In this document: one piece after another, positions 48,644-49,113 of the stretch
How positions within the stretch are numbered: the stretch's first letter is position 1
How the letters are laid out: each line of letters starts with the position of its first letter
Source: JAVKBW01 sp964352715
GTDB lineage: Bacteria; Pseudomonadota; Alphaproteobacteria; UBA8366; Aestuariispiraceae
NCBI GenBank assembly: GCA_964352715.1
Contig: CAYGSU010000025.1
Coordinates: 1-49,113, forward strand
DNA length: 49,113 nt
Direction of reading: 5' to 3'
Program-made: the position numbers and the translations under genes
The notes under the pieces: model-generated
The model's input: only the letters and a program-made list of their open reading frames with translations
What the model was told of the DNA's origin: nothing
Database searches by the model: none

Positions 48644-49113
48644 TCAAACAACCTCATCCGACCGGTCGTCGGTTTCGCCGTAGCGGTGAAGGGCGGGGGG
48701 CGTGGTGCCTTCATAGAGCGCTCCGATCCGTTTACCGATTTCCGCGTTGGTGTTTTCGAACAGGCTATCACCCTTTAAATTGCTCTCAACGAGGAATGGG
48801 CCGAAATTCTCAACATCGAAGACCCACATCGCCTGGGCGATTCCAAGTTCTTCTATCCAGTGCGCGGCGCGGATATTCTTTATCCCGCGGCCGAGTAATG
48901 CGCCGGTACCGTAGCCGACCGTCGTCAGGTATATGGCGCCGTGTTTCACAAAAATATCGCGGTAGATGGACGGGTTCATGCCGCCCTTGCCGATAATCAC
49001 CTTAGTGCCGGTTTGTTCGAACCAGCGGTCCAGCCACTTGGCGAAGCGGAACGAGGCTGTCGCCGTTACCGCGCCGACCCGGTAGGTGCCGTCGCCGTTG
49101 TCGGCAGCGGCGG
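48644..49113 (-). CDS. Class I fumarase / L(+)-tartrate dehydratase beta-type subunit (5' end cut by window)
   Basis: The visible 156 codons form the C-terminal (beta) domain of Fe-S hydro-lyases: VGAVTATASFRFAKWLDRWF, KVIIGKGGMNPSIYRDIFVKHGAIYLTTVGYG, and WIEELGIAQAMWVFDVENFGPFLV. This matches the fumarase class I C-terminal / TtdB family, which hydrates fumarate to malate or dehydrates tartrate. The start and any alpha subunit lie beyond the right edge. It is convergent with the SDH-like flavoprotein; the two enzymes act on succinate and fumarate in sequence, so a shared pathway is plausible. Confidence 0.85.
   Translation of the reverse strand, partial: AAADNGDGTYRVGAVTATASFRFAKWLDRWFEQTGTKVIIGKGGMNPSIYRDIFVKHGAIYLTTVGYGTGALLGRGIKNIRAAHWIEELGIAQAMWVFDVENFGPFLVESNLKGDSLFENTNAEIGKRIGALYEGTTPPALHRYGETDDRSDEVV

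Noticed and set aside
1..49113. Mobile elements, CRISPR arrays, tRNA or rRNA genes
   Set aside because: I looked for transposase or integrase frames, regularly spaced repeats and tRNA-like cloverleaf ends and found none. A short tRNA missed by eye cannot be fully excluded.

Overview
The window is chromosomal DNA of an alphaproteobacterium, probably of Rhodospirillales-like affinity. I base this on the high GC content with GC-rich wobble positions and on families I know mainly from Alphaproteobacteria: DUF3572, the Alph_Pro_TM (TIGR02186) protein beside SoeABC, the ligase-associated Lhr/PdeM pair, Tat-exported PhoX and a TPR-GT9-like protein. It is a draft assembly with one 100-N gap. I saw no tRNA, rRNA, CRISPR array, insertion sequence or prophage. 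Coding density is high and genes run in short operons on both strands.

Layout. 1-3851 (minus): RidA, a FemAB-like acyltransferase, a HemL-like class III aminotransferase and a GNAT enzyme cut by the left edge. 4052-5288 (plus): N-formylglutamate amidohydrolase and a YffB/ArsC-like protein. 5285-7952 (minus): Tam, GabD, HNH endonuclease. 8034-12391: DUF3572, a 57-residue small protein, a MATE exporter, a beta-hydroxyacid dehydrogenase and an RNA methyltransferase. 12578-17155 (plus): MotA and MotB stator proteins, a metallo-beta-lactamase-fold hydrolase and a GAF/HD-GYP protein that carries the gap. 17163-28103 (minus): TPR/GT9-like protein, PhoX with a Pho box, photolyase, a caspase-SUMF1 fusion, PdeM, Lhr-type helicase and a HIT protein. 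28196-29473 (plus): glycerate kinase. 29445-36808 (minus): a six-gene operon for sulfite handling (TauE, TIGR02186, SoeA, SoeB, SoeC, EamA). 37033-42848: TusA, FliN, MscS, a degenerate receiver protein, an unassigned carrier and a Maf/MptE-like motility glycosyltransferase. 42865-45286 (minus): a hypothetical protein, a nitroreductase and a Gfo/Idh oxidoreductase. 45399-49113: a succinate dehydrogenase-like operon in the unusual order B-D-C-A, convergent with a class I fumarase/tartrate dehydratase subunit cut by the right edge.

How the genes work together. The sulfite operon pairs cytoplasmic sulfite oxidation to the quinone pool with a sulfite exporter, and TusA is divergent to it. Motility and signalling genes (MotA/B, FliN, Maf, HD-GYP, degenerate receiver) are scattered without flagellar structural genes, so the main flagellar cluster must lie elsewhere. 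HIT, Lhr, PdeM, caspase and photolyase form a same-strand stretch with a DNA-repair theme. PhoX has three 11-bp-spaced PhoB half-sites upstream, so it is probably phosphate-regulated.

The most notable points are the artefactual gap (a 55-bp contig overlap that restores an intact reading frame), the Pho box, the B-D-C-A SDH-like complex whose flavoprotein lacks the usual FAD-binding histidine, the caspase-SUMF1 protein inside a repair neighbourhood, and the receiver with Asn at the phosphorylation position. I did not find a clearly novel system; the SDH-like complex and the caspase neighbourhood are the best candidates.
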